From JAWKVD01 sp041398225 (GTDB lineage: Bacteria; Pseudomonadota; Alphaproteobacteria; Caulobacterales; Hyphomonadaceae), in contig JAWKVD010000007.1 in assembly GCA_041398225.1 (NCBI GenBank), forward strand, positions 62,001-126,000: DNA of 64,000 nt, written 5' to 3'. The notes beneath the pieces are model-generated. The model worked only from the letters and a program-made list of their open reading frames with translations. It had not been told where the DNA came from and did not search any database. Below, piece after piece: positions 24,518-33,643 of this stretch. The translations under genes were made by a program, and so were the position numbers. Position 1 is the stretch's first letter; each line of letters opens with the position of its first letter.

Positions 24518-26971
24518 TCAACGGCGTGAAGATGATCCCTTGATTGAACGCTGCATCGCCGCCGCTGACGCTGGGTCTTCCGGCCATTCGTGTTTAGGAT
24601 AACGGCCTTTCATGTCCTTCCGCATGTCAGCGTATCCGCCGTTCCAGAACGAAGGCAGGTCGCGAGTCGTCGCGACCGGACGCAGCGCTGGAGAAAGCAG
24701 GGACAGAATCAGCGGCGCCCGTCCATTGGCGAGGGTGGGATGCGTGCGCAGGCCATAAACCTCCTGGACCTTGCAGGCCGCTATGGGTCCACCTTCCGCA
24801 GCGTAATCAATACGAACCTGCGACCCGGCGGGTGTGACCCATCGTGACGGTGCAAGTGAGTCGAGCTCTTGCGGCAAAGGCCAATCCAGCAGCGCGCGCG
24901 CGGCGTTCGCAAGGTCCCCCGCGGATACGTTGTCCAGCGAGCGAACGCCGGAAAGCAGTGGGCCGAGCCAGTCGTCGAGGCGCGCCAAGATCTCTGAGGC
25001 GAAGTCGGCCGGCCATGGTTCGCCAATTGCGCGATGCAGGAAACTGACGCGCGCGATCAGCGCGAGGAGAGCTTCGGCCCGGTCTCCGAACAGGCTCAGA
25101 CCCTCTTCGCGCACCGCGTTGAGAAGGGCCTTCTGAACCAGCTCGATTGATGGCGCGGGCAGCGCGGTTTCCGAAACGGTGATCGCGCCCAGCCGAACGC
25201 TGCGCCGCGCGCGGACGCTTCGCGTAGCCGGGTCATAGTGGGCGCTTTCAATCGTCTCTGCGCCGCCCAGCCTGAGCGCTTCGGCCTCCCTGGTCGGCGC
25301 GGCCAGGGTGACCCTTAAATCGGCGCCCGCGCCGGTCAGGTCGGCGATGACGAGCCAATCATGCCGGGCAAGGGGGTCGGCTTCATCCAGGCGAACGCCG
25401 CGCCCGCCCGCCAGCAACAGCTTCCCTGGCGTGTCCTTGCGAGCGCGCGCGATGCGCTCGGGAAAGGCGGTCGCGAGGACCTCCGCGGCGGAAGTTGAGC
25501 CGCCGTCGCCCGTGTCTCCGGCCTGTTTCGCCCATCGCTGAGCGAGCCGCGCCATCGCCTTGTCGCGTCCGCCGCGCGCCGCGCGCAGATTGCGCAGCCG
25601 CGTATCGAGGTCTGTCGATCGCCCACCCGCATCGCGTTCCGACAGTACAGCTGCGGTCTCTGCGGCGAGCAGCCCCGCACCAGACTTCGCGCCAAGCACG
25701 ACCATACGGGCCAGCGCTGGCGACAACGGCAGATCGACAATGCGACGACCGAGATCGGTGATGGTCCCGTCCGGGGCCAGTGCGCCATCTCGCATCAGAC
25801 GATCGGCGGCCGCACGCCACAGGGCCGGGGACGGCGGCGTCAGAAAGGAGAGCTCCGCCGGAGACTTGGCGCCCCACCGCGCTAGGTCGAGGCACAAGCC
25901 GGAAAGGTCGGCCTGTTCAATTTCTGGCGCTGCGGACTTGGGAAATCCCGCCATCTCGGCTTCACGCCACAGGCAATAGCAGACGCCCGGCCCGGTTCGG
26001 CCGGCGCGCCCGCGTCGTTGTTCGGCGCTGGCGATTGGCGCGCGCCGCGTTTCAAGGCGTGTCGTGCCGAGTGCGGGATCGAAACGGGGTTTGCGGGTGA
26101 AGCCGCAGTCGACGACGACGTTGACGCCTTCAATCGTCAGGGAGCTTTCGGCGATGTCCGTCGCCAGCACCACCTTGCGTTGGCCGGCCGGGGCGGGCGC
26201 TATGGCGGCGGTCTGTTCGGCCTGCGTCAGCGCCCCATAGAGCGGGCAAACCAGCACATTGTCGCGTGGGCGCAGCGCGCTCGCCGCACGTTGAATCTCG
26301 CCCATGCCTGGAAAGAAGGCCAATACGGAACCCGACGTTTCGTCGAGCGCGGTCTCGATTGCAGCGGCCATCTGGCGGTCAAGCGGCGTACGCGCGTCCC
26401 AGCCGAGATACCGGTTCTCGACCGGGTGGGCGCGTCCCTCGCTGGCGATCACGGGCGCATCGAAAAAGTCACGCGTCAGGCTCTCGGGCAAGGTCGCCGA
26501 CATGATCGCGATGCGAAGGTCCTTGAGCAGGACCGCCTGCGCATCAAGCGCTAGGGCCAGCCCCTCGTCCGCGTCGAGCGAGCGTTCATGAAACTCGTCG
26601 AACAGAACCGCACATACGCCTTCAAGCGCCGGATCGGACAGGACCATCCGGGTGAACACGCCTTCCGTCACCACTTCGATCCGCGTAGCTGACGAAACCC
26701 GCACGTCCAGTCGCGAGCGCACCCCGACCGTCTCTCCGACGCGCTCGCCAAGCGTTTGCGCCATGCGTTCGGCGGCGGCGCGGGCGGCGATACGTCGTGG
26801 CTCCACCAGCAGGATACGCTCGCCCCCGGTCCATGACTGGTCCAGCAGGGCCAATGGAATCCGGGTCGTCTTGCCCGCGCCGGGCGGGGCGCTGATGACG
26901 ACCCGCGACCCGCCGCTGAATGCGGCGAGCACGTCGGGCATGACCTCGTCGATAGGCAGAGTGGCGGGCAT
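24518..26971 (-). CDS. hrpB: ATP-dependent RNA helicase HrpB
   Basis: 817-aa DEAH-box helicase. Walker A is SAPPGAGKTT near residue 30, the DEAH-type box is LFDEFHERS, motif III is SATLPE, and motif VI is QRRGRAGRTGPG. The C-terminal HrpB-specific half ends with FWNGGYADMRKDMKGRYPKHEWPEDP, a diagnostic HrpB tail. Its exact RNA substrate is unknown. ATG 26971 (MPATLPIDEV) fits the family's N-terminus; a TTG at 27004, four bases after the phosphatase stop, would add 11 residues. Probably co-transcribed with the phosphatase gene upstream. Confidence 0.93.
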   Translation of the reverse strand: MPATLPIDEVMPDVLAAFSGGSRVVISAPPGAGKTTRIPLALLDQSWTGGERILLVEPRRIAARAAAERMAQTLGERVGETVGVRSRLDVRVSSATRIEVVTEGVFTRMVLSDPALEGVCAVLFDEFHERSLDADEGLALALDAQAVLLKDLRIAIMSATLPESLTRDFFDAPVIASEGRAHPVENRYLGWDARTPLDRQMAAAIETALDETSGSVLAFFPGMGEIQRAASALRPRDNVLVCPLYGALTQAEQTAAIAPAPAGQRKVVLATDIAESSLTIEGVNVVVDCGFTRKPRFDPALGTTRLETRRAPIASAEQRRGRAGRTGPGVCYCLWREAEMAGFPKSAAPEIEQADLSGLCLDLARWGAKSPAELSFLTPPSPALWRAAADRLMRDGALAPDGTITDLGRRIVDLPLSPALARMVVLGAKSGAGLLAAETAAVLSERDAGGRSTDLDTRLRNLRAARGGRDKAMARLAQRWAKQAGDTGDGGSTSAAEVLATAFPERIARARKDTPGKLLLAGGRGVRLDEADPLARHDWLVIADLTGAGADLRVTLAAPTREAEALRLGGAETIESAHYDPATRSVRARRSVRLGAITVSETALPAPSIELVQKALLNAVREEGLSLFGDRAEALLALIARVSFLHRAIGEPWPADFASEILARLDDWLGPLLSGVRSLDNVSAGDLANAARALLDWPLPQELDSLAPSRWVTPAGSQVRIDYAAEGGPIAACKVQEVYGLRTHPTLANGRAPLILSLLSPALRPVATTRDLPSFWNGGYADMRKDMKGRYPKHEWPEDPASAAAMQRSIKGSSSRR

Positions 26972-27008
26972 TGACTTCGGAATCGACCGGGAAGGCGGGT
27001 GCAAGTCG

Positions 27009-27734
27009 TCAGACAGTGATGGGCTGAACCTGCCCCAGCTGTTCTGACGGCAGGTCGATATAGCTCAACGGGCCGCCCTTTCCACACCCCGTGTCGAGGA
27101 AATAGGCCTTGCCGCCGGCTCGTCCGGAATACGCTTTCGGGGTCGTGCCGTTTCGTCGATCATGACCGACCACCGCCACGACCTCGGGCGGAATCTGATC
27201 CACCCAATTGTAGTGACGGACCGGCTTGCCGCGCGCATCGATTGTTCCGTCGACCTCGCCGTAGAGCGCCATGGACTCGACATGACGTGTTCGAGCCGTG
27301 ACCGACACATGGTCTTCCAGAGTACGGGCGGGAGAATGCACCTGCGGGTGAACGGCTCCATGTGCGAACACGTAGGCGCCATGCCAGATATGATATGGAG
27401 CGCGTTCGAACTGACGGATGAACCGACGCTTCAATTCCCCGCTGTCCGGAGCAGCGTCGAGATCGGCCAGGGTTTTTCCAAGATGCACGCCGACCTTCAC
27501 GGGGCGGCCCATCAATACGCGGTGCAGCTTGTCGTCATGGTTCGAGCGCACTAGGCGCGCCCGACCGGATTCGAGCAGATCAAGCGCCAGACGCAGGACG
27601 CCGGGGCTGTCGGGGCCGCGGTCAACAAGGTCGCCAAGCAGGATCAGCCGCTCGGCGCCAGCGGCGGCGACTTGCAGCATCGCGACTTCGCCATGCACGT
27701 CGCCGATGGCGCGGATTAGGTTTGGTTCCGACAT
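27009..27734 (-). CDS. Metallophosphoesterase (serine/threonine phosphatase- or ApaH/PrpE-like)
   Basis: 241 aa. The dimetal phosphatase signatures are in order: GDVHG near residue 11, GDLVDRGPD near 34, SNHD (variant of GNHE) near 64, a late HGAVHPQVHS and VVGHDRR. Proteins of this size remove phosphate from proteins or cleave dinucleoside tetraphosphates. SNHD in place of GNHE is an unusual substitution but keeps the Asn-His pair. ATG 27734 is clear, with only a weak ribosome site. It precedes hrpB by a few bases and follows the RlmD-like gene on the same strand. Confidence 0.8.
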   Translation of the reverse strand: MSEPNLIRAIGDVHGEVAMLQVAAAGAERLILLGDLVDRGPDSPGVLRLALDLLESGRARLVRSNHDDKLHRVLMGRPVKVGVHLGKTLADLDAAPDSGELKRRFIRQFERAPYHIWHGAYVFAHGAVHPQVHSPARTLEDHVSVTARTRHVESMALYGEVDGTIDARGKPVRHYNWVDQIPPEVVAVVGHDRRNGTTPKAYSGRAGGKAYFLDTGCGKGGPLSYIDLPSEQLGQVQPITV

Positions 27735-27773
27735 GATGGCTCATATTTGGGAAAGTCGCCGGAGCGGACAAGC

Positions 27774-29006
27774 CTAGCGCGCGAGTGTGGCCACGATCTC
27801 CACATGCGGCGTGTAGAGGAACTGGTCCACGGGTTGGATGCGGCGCACTTTGTAGCCTCCGTCTGTCAGAATCTTCATATCGCGCGCGAAGCTTTGCGCG
27901 TTGCACGAGACCATCACGACGGTCTTGGCCCTGGATCGGGCCAGCATGCGCACCTGCGCTTCGGCGCCCGCGCGCGGAGGGTCGAGCACAACGGCCGCGA
28001 ATCGCGCCAGTTCGTCTGGAAGAAGGGGGCGGCGAAACAGGTCGCGCCGTTCGGTCGTTGCCGGACGGCCGGATGGGGCGCGTTTCAGCGACCGCTGCAA
28101 AGCCTCCAGAGCTGGCCCGTCGCCTTCGACGGCGTGCACCGATGCGGTCCCCGCCAGCGGCAGAGAAAAGGTGCCTGAGCCGGCGAACAGGTCGGCGACC
28201 GTCTTGGCTTTTCCGACACCGGCCAGAACTTCCTCGACCATCCGCGCCTCAGCGCTTGCGCACGCCTGCAGGAAACCGCCCGGGGCGGGCTCCTGCTCGC
28301 CATGGGATGTTCGCAAAGCCGGCGTACGCCATTGCGCCAACACATCTCCGTTCATGGAGAGGCGCGCGAAGCCGGCCTCGGCGCCAAGACCGATCGCGCG
28401 CTGTCGGCGGTCGGCGTCGAGTTTGGGGTCCGCGCCGTTCACCGCCACGTCGAGCCCGGACGCTGTTTCGGCGACCGTGACGGTCAGGCCGTCCTTGGCC
28501 GGGCAGAGCGGCGCGATCGCCCGCTTCAATGCGGGCAGGCTCGCGAGCAGGCCCGGCGTGATGACCTCGCAAGCCTCGATCGCCTCAATGCGGTGGCTGC
28601 GGCGCCCGTGAAAGCCGATCTCGATCTCGCCGTCACGCCTGTGCGCGGCGAACACCGCTCGCCGTCGCGTACGAGGCTCAACCGCCCATATCGGCTCGAT
28701 TTCCGGAGTCATGCCATGAGCGGCGAGCGCCGAGCGCACCAGATCCTGCTTGAAGGACAGATACGCCTCGCGTGAGAGATGCTGAAGCTGGCAACCGCCA
28801 CATGTTCCGTAGTGAGCGCAGGACGGGGTGACACGGTCCGGCCCCGGCTCGACGACCTCGAGCAGTACGCCGCGATTGCCCTCAATTCGCGCGGAGACCC
28901 GGTCTCCCGGCGCCGCCAGCGGGACGAACACGCGCCGTCCGGCGGCGGATCCGACGCCGTCGCCCTGCGCGCCGAGCGCTTCGATCTCCACGATTTCTAC
29001 TGTCAT
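27774..29006 (-). CDS. 23S rRNA (uracil-5-)-methyltransferase, RlmD/TrmA family
   Basis: 410-aa class I SAM-dependent RNA methyltransferase. An N-terminal TRAM-like part is followed by the 4Fe-4S ligands C63, C69, C72 (CAHYGTCGGC) and C146 (EACEV). The methyltransferase domain has ADLFAGSGTFSLPLA (SAM site), LDPPRAGAE, and the catalytic cysteine in MVSCNAQSFARD, with QPVDQFLYTPHVEIVA at the C-terminus. Alphaproteobacteria often have one such enzyme of undetermined U-site. Start ATG 29006 (MTVEIVEIEALG) is a family-typical N-terminus. It diverges from modB with a 100-base gap. Confidence 0.88.
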   Translation of the reverse strand: MTVEIVEIEALGAQGDGVGSAAGRRVFVPLAAPGDRVSARIEGNRGVLLEVVEPGPDRVTPSCAHYGTCGGCQLQHLSREAYLSFKQDLVRSALAAHGMTPEIEPIWAVEPRTRRRAVFAAHRRDGEIEIGFHGRRSHRIEAIEACEVITPGLLASLPALKRAIAPLCPAKDGLTVTVAETASGLDVAVNGADPKLDADRRQRAIGLGAEAGFARLSMNGDVLAQWRTPALRTSHGEQEPAPGGFLQACASAEARMVEEVLAGVGKAKTVADLFAGSGTFSLPLAGTASVHAVEGDGPALEALQRSLKRAPSGRPATTERRDLFRRPLLPDELARFAAVVLDPPRAGAEAQVRMLARSRAKTVVMVSCNAQSFARDMKILTDGGYKVRRIQPVDQFLYTPHVEIVATLAR

Positions 29007-29106
29007 GGGGGCACAAACCAGCTTCCGGCGCGAAACGCCAGCGAACACTCGACGATTGACCACGACCCGCTCCACCGTGCAACGAGAACGCCAAGGAGCG
29101 GGGCCG

Positions 29107-29793
29107 ATGCTGTCCGAACAGGAATGGATCATTCTCGGAACCAGCCTGAGCGTTGCGCTGCGGGCGCTGGCGTTCTCGCTGCCGCTCGCCATTGCGGCGG
29201 CGTGGGCGCTGTCGCGTCCGAAACTGCCCGGGCGGAGCGTGTTTGACGCGCTTGTGCACCTGCCGGTGGTTCTGCCGCCGGTTCTGGTGGGTTTCCTGCT
29301 GCTGCTGGCGTTTGGCCGAAGAGGGCCGATCGGAAGCTGGCTTGAGAACACCTTCGGGATCACGCTGGCCTTCACAGCGGAGGGCGCCGCGCTGGCGACG
29401 GCAGTGATGACGTTTCCGATCCTCGTACGCTCGATCCGGATTTCTTTCGAACTTGCTGACCCGGAGCTTTTCGATGCTGCTGCTACGCTCGGCGCGGGGC
29501 CATGGGACCGCTTCTTCTCATTGGCGCTGCCGATGGCGGCTCCGGCGGTCCTGGCCGGCGCGGTGACCGCCTTTGCGGCGGGGTTGGGCGAGTTCGGCGC
29601 GGTCATCACCTTTGCGGCCAACGTTCCCGGCGAGACGCAGACCCTTCCTTTGGCGATCTATTCCGCCCTTCAGACGCCGGGCGGCGAGGCGCAGGCGTTG
29701 CGTTTGGGCGGCCTGTCGTTGGTCGCCGCGCTGGCCGGTCTGGTGTGCGCCGAGCTGCTGCAGCGTTGGGCGGTGCGGAGGATGGCGAGCTAG
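29107..29793 (+). CDS. modB: Molybdate ABC transporter permease ModB
   Basis: 228-aa inner-membrane permease of the molybdate importer, with about five hydrophobic helices. The cytoplasmic EAA-like loop (FDAAATLGAGPWDRFFSLALPMAAPAVLAG) and the GEFGAVITFAANVPGETQTLPLAIYS segment are characteristic of ModB. ATG 29107 has AAGGAG seven bases upstream. Its stop (TAG 29791-29793) overlaps the modC GTG by one base, so the two are coupled. It starts the operon; order modB-modC-modA is unusual. Confidence 0.93.
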   Translation: MLSEQEWIILGTSLSVALRALAFSLPLAIAAAWALSRPKLPGRSVFDALVHLPVVLPPVLVGFLLLLAFGRRGPIGSWLENTFGITLAFTAEGAALATAVMTFPILVRSIRISFELADPELFDAAATLGAGPWDRFFSLALPMAAPAVLAGAVTAFAAGLGEFGAVITFAANVPGETQTLPLAIYSALQTPGGEAQALRLGGLSLVAALAGLVCAELLQRWAVRRMAS

Positions 29794-30794
29794 TGTTGCG
29801 GGCGGAAAATCTCTGCGTTCGGCGCGGCGCTTTCGAACTGCGCGCGAGCTTCGAGGCCGATGAGCAAGGTGTGACGGGGGTGTTCGGGCCCTCCGGGTCG
29901 GGCAAGTCGGTGCTGTTGCGCACGCTGGCGGGGTTGCATCCCGCCGTCGAAGGGCGTCTCGCCCTTGGGGACGAGACGTTGGACGCGCCCGGATCGCGCG
30001 TTCACACGCCGCCTCACCGGCGCGGGGTGGGGATCGTGTTTCAGGACGCCCGGCTGTTTCCGCACCTGAGCGTTCGCGGGAATCTGGCCTACGGCGCAAA
30101 GCGTGCGCCCCGGCCAGCGGTCTGGACGCTCGAGGAAACGGCTCGGCGGATCGGTGTGGACGCTTTGCTGGATCGCCCGGTGAGAGCGCTCTCCGGAGGC
30201 GAAAAGAGTCGCGTCGCGCTGGCCCGCGCCATTCTCTCCGCACCGCGCGTGCTCCTTCTCGATGAACCGTTCGCGGCTCTGGACGGCCGCGCGCGGCGCG
30301 GTTTCGTGACGCTTCTGCTGGAACTTAATCGCGATGCGCGCATGCCGATGATGGTGGTGACGCACCAGGTCGAGGACGCCGCCGAGCTTTCGGATCGACT
30401 GCTGGCGGTGAAATCCGGCGCGGTGATCGCTTCAGGACCGGCCGCGCAGGTGATGAATGCGCCGGATTTTCGGCCGCTGCTCGATGTGCGGGATTTCGGG
30501 GCGCGGCTGCCGGCTGCGTCGGTCGCCCGCGGCGCCGACACTGCGGCGAGGGGCGTCTGGGTCAGGGCCGACGCCGTCTTGATCGCCATCGAGGAGCCGC
30601 GAGGCCTGTCGGCGCAGAATGTGTGGAACGGCAGAATTCGGGGAATCGAACGTGAGGCGGCCGGGTCCTTTCTCGTGAGCGTTGACGCGCCGCCGGGCCC
30701 TTTGCAGGCTCGTATAACGTCCTCGGCGAGGGATGCACTATCCTTGGAGGCCGGACAGGAGATCTGGGCGGTGGTGAAGTCGCATGCAATCTAG
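29793..30794 (+). CDS. modC: Molybdate ABC transporter ATP-binding protein ModC
   Basis: 333 aa from GTG 29793, which overlaps the modB stop (TAGTG); GGAGGA lies about 10 bases upstream. Walker A is GPSGSGKS (32-39), the Q-loop FQDARLFPH, signature LSGGEKSRVALARA, Walker B VLLLDEPFAALD, H-loop MVVTHQVED. The C-terminal ~70 residues form the Mop/TOBE-type regulatory domain (WNGRIRGIEREAAGSFLVSV). Powers molybdate uptake with ModB. Its last 11 bases overlap the modA start. Confidence 0.94.
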   Translation: MLRAENLCVRRGAFELRASFEADEQGVTGVFGPSGSGKSVLLRTLAGLHPAVEGRLALGDETLDAPGSRVHTPPHRRGVGIVFQDARLFPHLSVRGNLAYGAKRAPRPAVWTLEETARRIGVDALLDRPVRALSGGEKSRVALARAILSAPRVLLLDEPFAALDGRARRGFVTLLLELNRDARMPMMVVTHQVEDAAELSDRLLAVKSGAVIASGPAAQVMNAPDFRPLLDVRDFGARLPAASVARGADTAARGVWVRADAVLIAIEEPRGLSAQNVWNGRIRGIEREAAGSFLVSVDAPPGPLQARITSSARDALSLEAGQEIWAVVKSHAI

Positions 30795-31620
30795 ATTTAG
30801 ACCGGCTGGATTCAGGGTGGGGCTATTCGGGTTGGCGGGCGCATTGGCCGTGGCGTGCCTTGCGGCGTGTTCGCCCGATCGTGCGGCCGACGAGGCGGCG
30901 GAAACGGCTGCGCAGCCGGTCCGCGTGTTTGCGGCATCCAGTCTGACGGATGTGATCGAGGCGATGTCTGAAGATTTGGCGGCCAGCGGGCGGCCGGCGC
31001 CGGTCGTGAATCTTGCGTCCAGCTCGACCTTGGCGCGCCAGATCGAGCAGGGAGCGGGCGCGGACGTCTTTCTTTCGGCCGATCAGGTCTGGATGGACTA
31101 CCTGCAAGACCGGGGAATGATCGATCCGCTCAGCCGCTTCGATTTCGCTGCGAACAGTCTGATCTTGATCGCGCCGGCCGATTCCGCTTGCGCGGTCGAA
31201 TTGCCGACGGGCGCCGGGCTATCTGAGTGTCTTGAGGATGGGCGTATCGCGCTGGCCGATCCGTCCTCGGTGCCCGCCGGTAAGTATGCCCGCGAGGCGC
31301 TGGAGACCTTGAACCTCTGGGGTAAGGTCGTGGACCGCTATGTTTCGGCCGAAAACGTTCGGGCGGCGCTTCTGCTGGTCGAGACGGGAGAGGCTGCGGC
31401 CGGGATCGTCTACGCAACCGATGCGGCGGCCGCTGGCGATAGGGTGAAAGTGCTGGCCACGTTCGATCCCGCCACGCACACGCCCATCGTTTATCCCGCC
31501 GCGCGGATCACGGAAGGCGACGAGCGCTCCGCAAAGCCGTTCCTCGGTTACCTGAAGAGCGACGCCGCCCGGAAAATCCTGACGGAGCAGGGATTTGGCG
31601 TGCCGGCGCCGGCGCACTGA
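30784..31620 (+). CDS. modA: Molybdate-binding lipoprotein ModA
   Basis: 278-aa periplasmic binding protein anchored by a lipobox (LAAC, C29). The mature part has VRVFAASSLTDVIEAM, NLASSSTLARQIEQGAGADVFLSAD and the C-terminal VYPAARI, which hold the molybdate-ligand serines of ModA. The ATG overlaps the modC end by 11 bases. In most operons modA comes first; here it is last. A lipoprotein ModA in a Gram-negative is less common than a soluble one. Confidence 0.93.
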   Translation: MQSRFRPAGFRVGLFGLAGALAVACLAACSPDRAADEAAETAAQPVRVFAASSLTDVIEAMSEDLAASGRPAPVVNLASSSTLARQIEQGAGADVFLSADQVWMDYLQDRGMIDPLSRFDFAANSLILIAPADSACAVELPTGAGLSECLEDGRIALADPSSVPAGKYAREALETLNLWGKVVDRYVSAENVRAALLLVETGEAAAGIVYATDAAAAGDRVKVLATFDPATHTPIVYPAARITEGDERSAKPFLGYLKSDAARKILTEQGFGVPAPAH

Positions 31621-31711
31621 CGTCCCCCGCGCCGCGAAGCGCCTAGCCGCAAAACGCCTGAAAAGTGCGGCGGCGGTGTGGTGTTCAAGCCTATTTTTGG
31701 GAAGTGGGAAA

Positions 31712-31787
31712 TGGCTCCGCGGGTTGGACTCGAACCAACGACCAGGCGATTAACAGTCGCCTGCTCTACCAACTGAGCTACCGCGGA
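31712..31787 (-). tRNA. tRNA-Asn (GTT)
   Basis: 76 bases on the minus strand with an encoded CCA. Acceptor TCCGCGG / CCGCGGA pairs fully; D-arm GCTC-AGTTGGTA-GAGC; anticodon loop CTGTTAA with GTT; T-arm GTTGG-TTCGAGT-CCAAC. Discriminator base G. Confidence 0.97.
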
Positions 31788-32229
31788 CCACAGTGGAGGG
31801 CGCGGTATACCGGCGGCGCCCAACCAGTGCAAGTGCCGGAAATCGTCGGATGCGCCGCTTTCTTCGTCCCGGAATTTTCTGGCCAAGTCCCCCGAAAAAC
31901 GCCTTGCCGGATCGGCCGACCCCGGAACGAAGCGGGCGACAGGAAAGAAAGGCGGGAGCACGAGGCTCCCGCAAAGGCGTTTGGGTGATGGTGGGGTGTC
32001 TTCAAGGGAAGACAGGTAAAGGATCGTCGCCTTTGGTTAAGCGAAGCTTAAATGCGGCGGCGGATCGAGCTCGAAGACCTTAATTGGCGTATATCATTTA
32101 CGTAACCTGGAGGCCTGTTTTCCGGGTGTTTGCCGGTCGAAAGACCTTTCCTTGGGAACCTCTTCTTCATCTTCGTGACCACATCCTTGGCGTGCATCCT
32201 TGAGAAGCTAAGCGTCAGAGGAGTTGGGC
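31788..32229. other. Intergenic region without protein gene
   Basis: About 440 bases between tRNA-Asn and a small secreted-protein gene. No open frame with coding character is seen on either strand. It contains a possible minus-strand small RNA with terminal hairpin (see separate entry) and an AT-richer stretch near 32078-32105 (TTAATTGGCGTATATCATTTACGTAA) that could be its promoter. Confidence 0.5.
31940..32060 (-). ncRNA. Candidate small RNA with terminator-like hairpin
   Basis: On the minus strand: an AT-rich promoter-like stretch near 32080-32105, then a hairpin GTCTTC-cctt-GAAGAC (31998-32013), an unpaired C-rich segment (CCCCACCATCACCC type), and a terminal hairpin GCGGGAGC-loop-GCTCCCGC (31952-31972) followed by CTTTCTTTCC. 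No protein gene lies upstream that would need this terminator. Ends are approximate. C-rich unpaired segments are typical of alphaproteobacterial sRNAs; identity unknown. Confidence 0.35.
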
Positions 32230-32562
32230 ATGACGCAGGGCCGTTTCTGGGTCGTATTGACAGCCCCGCTGCTGGGGTGGGCCGGTTTTTCGATCCTTCG
32301 GGACGTTCAGGCCGAGCCGATGCGGTATTCCGTCGAAGCTGAACACACCGCCTATGTGAAGTGCGTGGACGAGTTTCGCGCTCGCATCGTTCCAGGGTTT
32401 GGGGAGGGCGCTGACGCCGCCCCCGAGGCGAACGAGAGTCGGGACGCCGAAATTCTGGCTTTCGTCGATAATGCCTGTTTCGAGAAGGCTTACCGGGGGC
32501 GCGGGCCCTCTTTGGAGCTGGCTGTTCGCAGCGGCCAACCTGGAGCCCTGAGGCCGGCATAG
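32230..32562 (+). CDS. Small exported/anchored hypothetical protein (110 aa)
   Basis: Begins MTQGRFWVVLTAPLLGWAGF, an N-terminal signal or anchor; the rest is hydrophilic with two cysteines (VKCVDEF, NACFEK) about 60 residues apart that could form a disulfide. ATG 32230 has GAGGAG six bases upstream. Lies between two tRNA genes of the opposite strand. No family recognised. Confidence 0.6.
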   Translation: MTQGRFWVVLTAPLLGWAGFSILRDVQAEPMRYSVEAEHTAYVKCVDEFRARIVPGFGEGADAAPEANESRDAEILAFVDNACFEKAYRGRGPSLELAVRSGQPGALRPA

Positions 32563-32605
32563 GTTCGCCGGAAATCCCCCCGAGATACCGGCGATATCGG
32601 GAAAG

Positions 32606-32679
32606 TGGAGGCCACGCCCGGAATCGAACCGGGGTACGCGGATTTGCAGTCCGATGCGTAACCACTCCGCCACGTGGCC
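32606..32679 (-). tRNA. tRNA-Cys (GCA)
   Basis: 74 bases on the minus strand with an encoded CCA. Acceptor GGCCACG / CGTGGCC, D-arm with GGCGGAGTGGTTA, anticodon loop CTGCAAA with GCA, T-arm CCCGG-TTCGAAT-CCGGG, discriminator T. Confidence 0.96.
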
Positions 32680-32817
32680 GCGCACGCCCTGCGGTTCTCT
32701 GGGGGAGCGACCGCCGGGCGCGTTGCGCGACGAAACGCCTATGCTAAGAGGCCCCCACGCACAAGGGCCTTCCCACGAGTCGCCAAGGGGCCGGCTGTGC
32801 GGACCAGGAGACCGGAC

Positions 32818-33492
32818 ATGACCTCCGCTACCGTGACGGCCCAGCCGTCTTTCACTGCCGAACGCGAAGCGCTTGTGGACAGCCAGGTCCGGACGAATGA
32901 CGTTCAGGATCGCGAGGTCATCAACGCCATGCTGGCGGTTCCGCGCGAGCACTACGTGCCGGAGGCTCGCAAGGGGCTGGCCTATTCGGACATCGACATC
33001 CAGACCGGCCCCGGCCGCTATCTCTGGCAGGCCCGCGACTTTTCCAAGCTGCTGCAGGCGGCGGCGATTCAGCCGGATGAGACCGTACTGAATATTGCGC
33101 CGGGAACCGGATATTCTTCGGAAGTCATTGCGCGGATCGCGAAGTCGGTCGTGAACCTCGAGACGGCCGACCACGTCGAAGCGTTGACGGCGGGTCTTGA
33201 GCCGCGCGGGCTGACGAATTGCGAAACGGTAGGCGGGGATCTTGCGCAACCGGTCGCCGGGAAGGGGCCGTTCGACGTGGTTTTCGTCAACGGATCGGTC
33301 GAAGTGGTTCCGGAAGCCTGGACCGCCCAACTCGCCGATGGCGGACGCCTGGCGGTGGTCGTGCGGGAAAACGGCGTCGGTCGCGCGCGCATCTACACCC
33401 GCAGCGGCGACAAGATTGCTTGGCGCAATGTCTTCGAGGCGTTTGTCCCGGCGCTGCCGGGTTTCGAGCAGAAAGAGACGTTTCGCTTCTAG
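32818..33492 (+). CDS. Protein-L-isoaspartate O-methyltransferase family protein
   Basis: 224-aa SAM-dependent methyltransferase of the PCMT family. DSQVRTNDVQDREVINAMLAVPREHYVPE is the diagnostic N-terminus of the alphaproteobacterial paralogue found upstream of tolC; the SAM-site segment VLNIAPGTGYSSEVIA and FDVVFVNGSVEVVP follow. The classic Pcm proline/glycine motifs are relaxed, so it may have another substrate. ATG 32818 has AGGAG about seven bases upstream. Conserved neighbour of tolC-popZ-valS. Confidence 0.85.
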   Translation: MTSATVTAQPSFTAEREALVDSQVRTNDVQDREVINAMLAVPREHYVPEARKGLAYSDIDIQTGPGRYLWQARDFSKLLQAAAIQPDETVLNIAPGTGYSSEVIARIAKSVVNLETADHVEALTAGLEPRGLTNCETVGGDLAQPVAGKGPFDVVFVNGSVEVVPEAWTAQLADGGRLAVVVRENGVGRARIYTRSGDKIAWRNVFEAFVPALPGFEQKETFRF

Positions 33493-33643
33493 GGCGAATA
33501 TGTTCCGCCGATATCGTGTCGCCGAAGCGGCCACTTGGCGTTAACGCCACGTAGGACAGATAGTTGAACGGACCAACGCGTCTCGCGTCTGGCCGTCCGG
33601 AGCCTGCGACGCCGAACTCGCGGGCGGCAACTGGAGTAGATCC

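Noticed and set aside
31712..32679. tRNA-flanked genomic island
   Set aside because: The two tRNAs are ~0.8 kb apart with only one small gene between them and no integrase or partial tRNA repeat.
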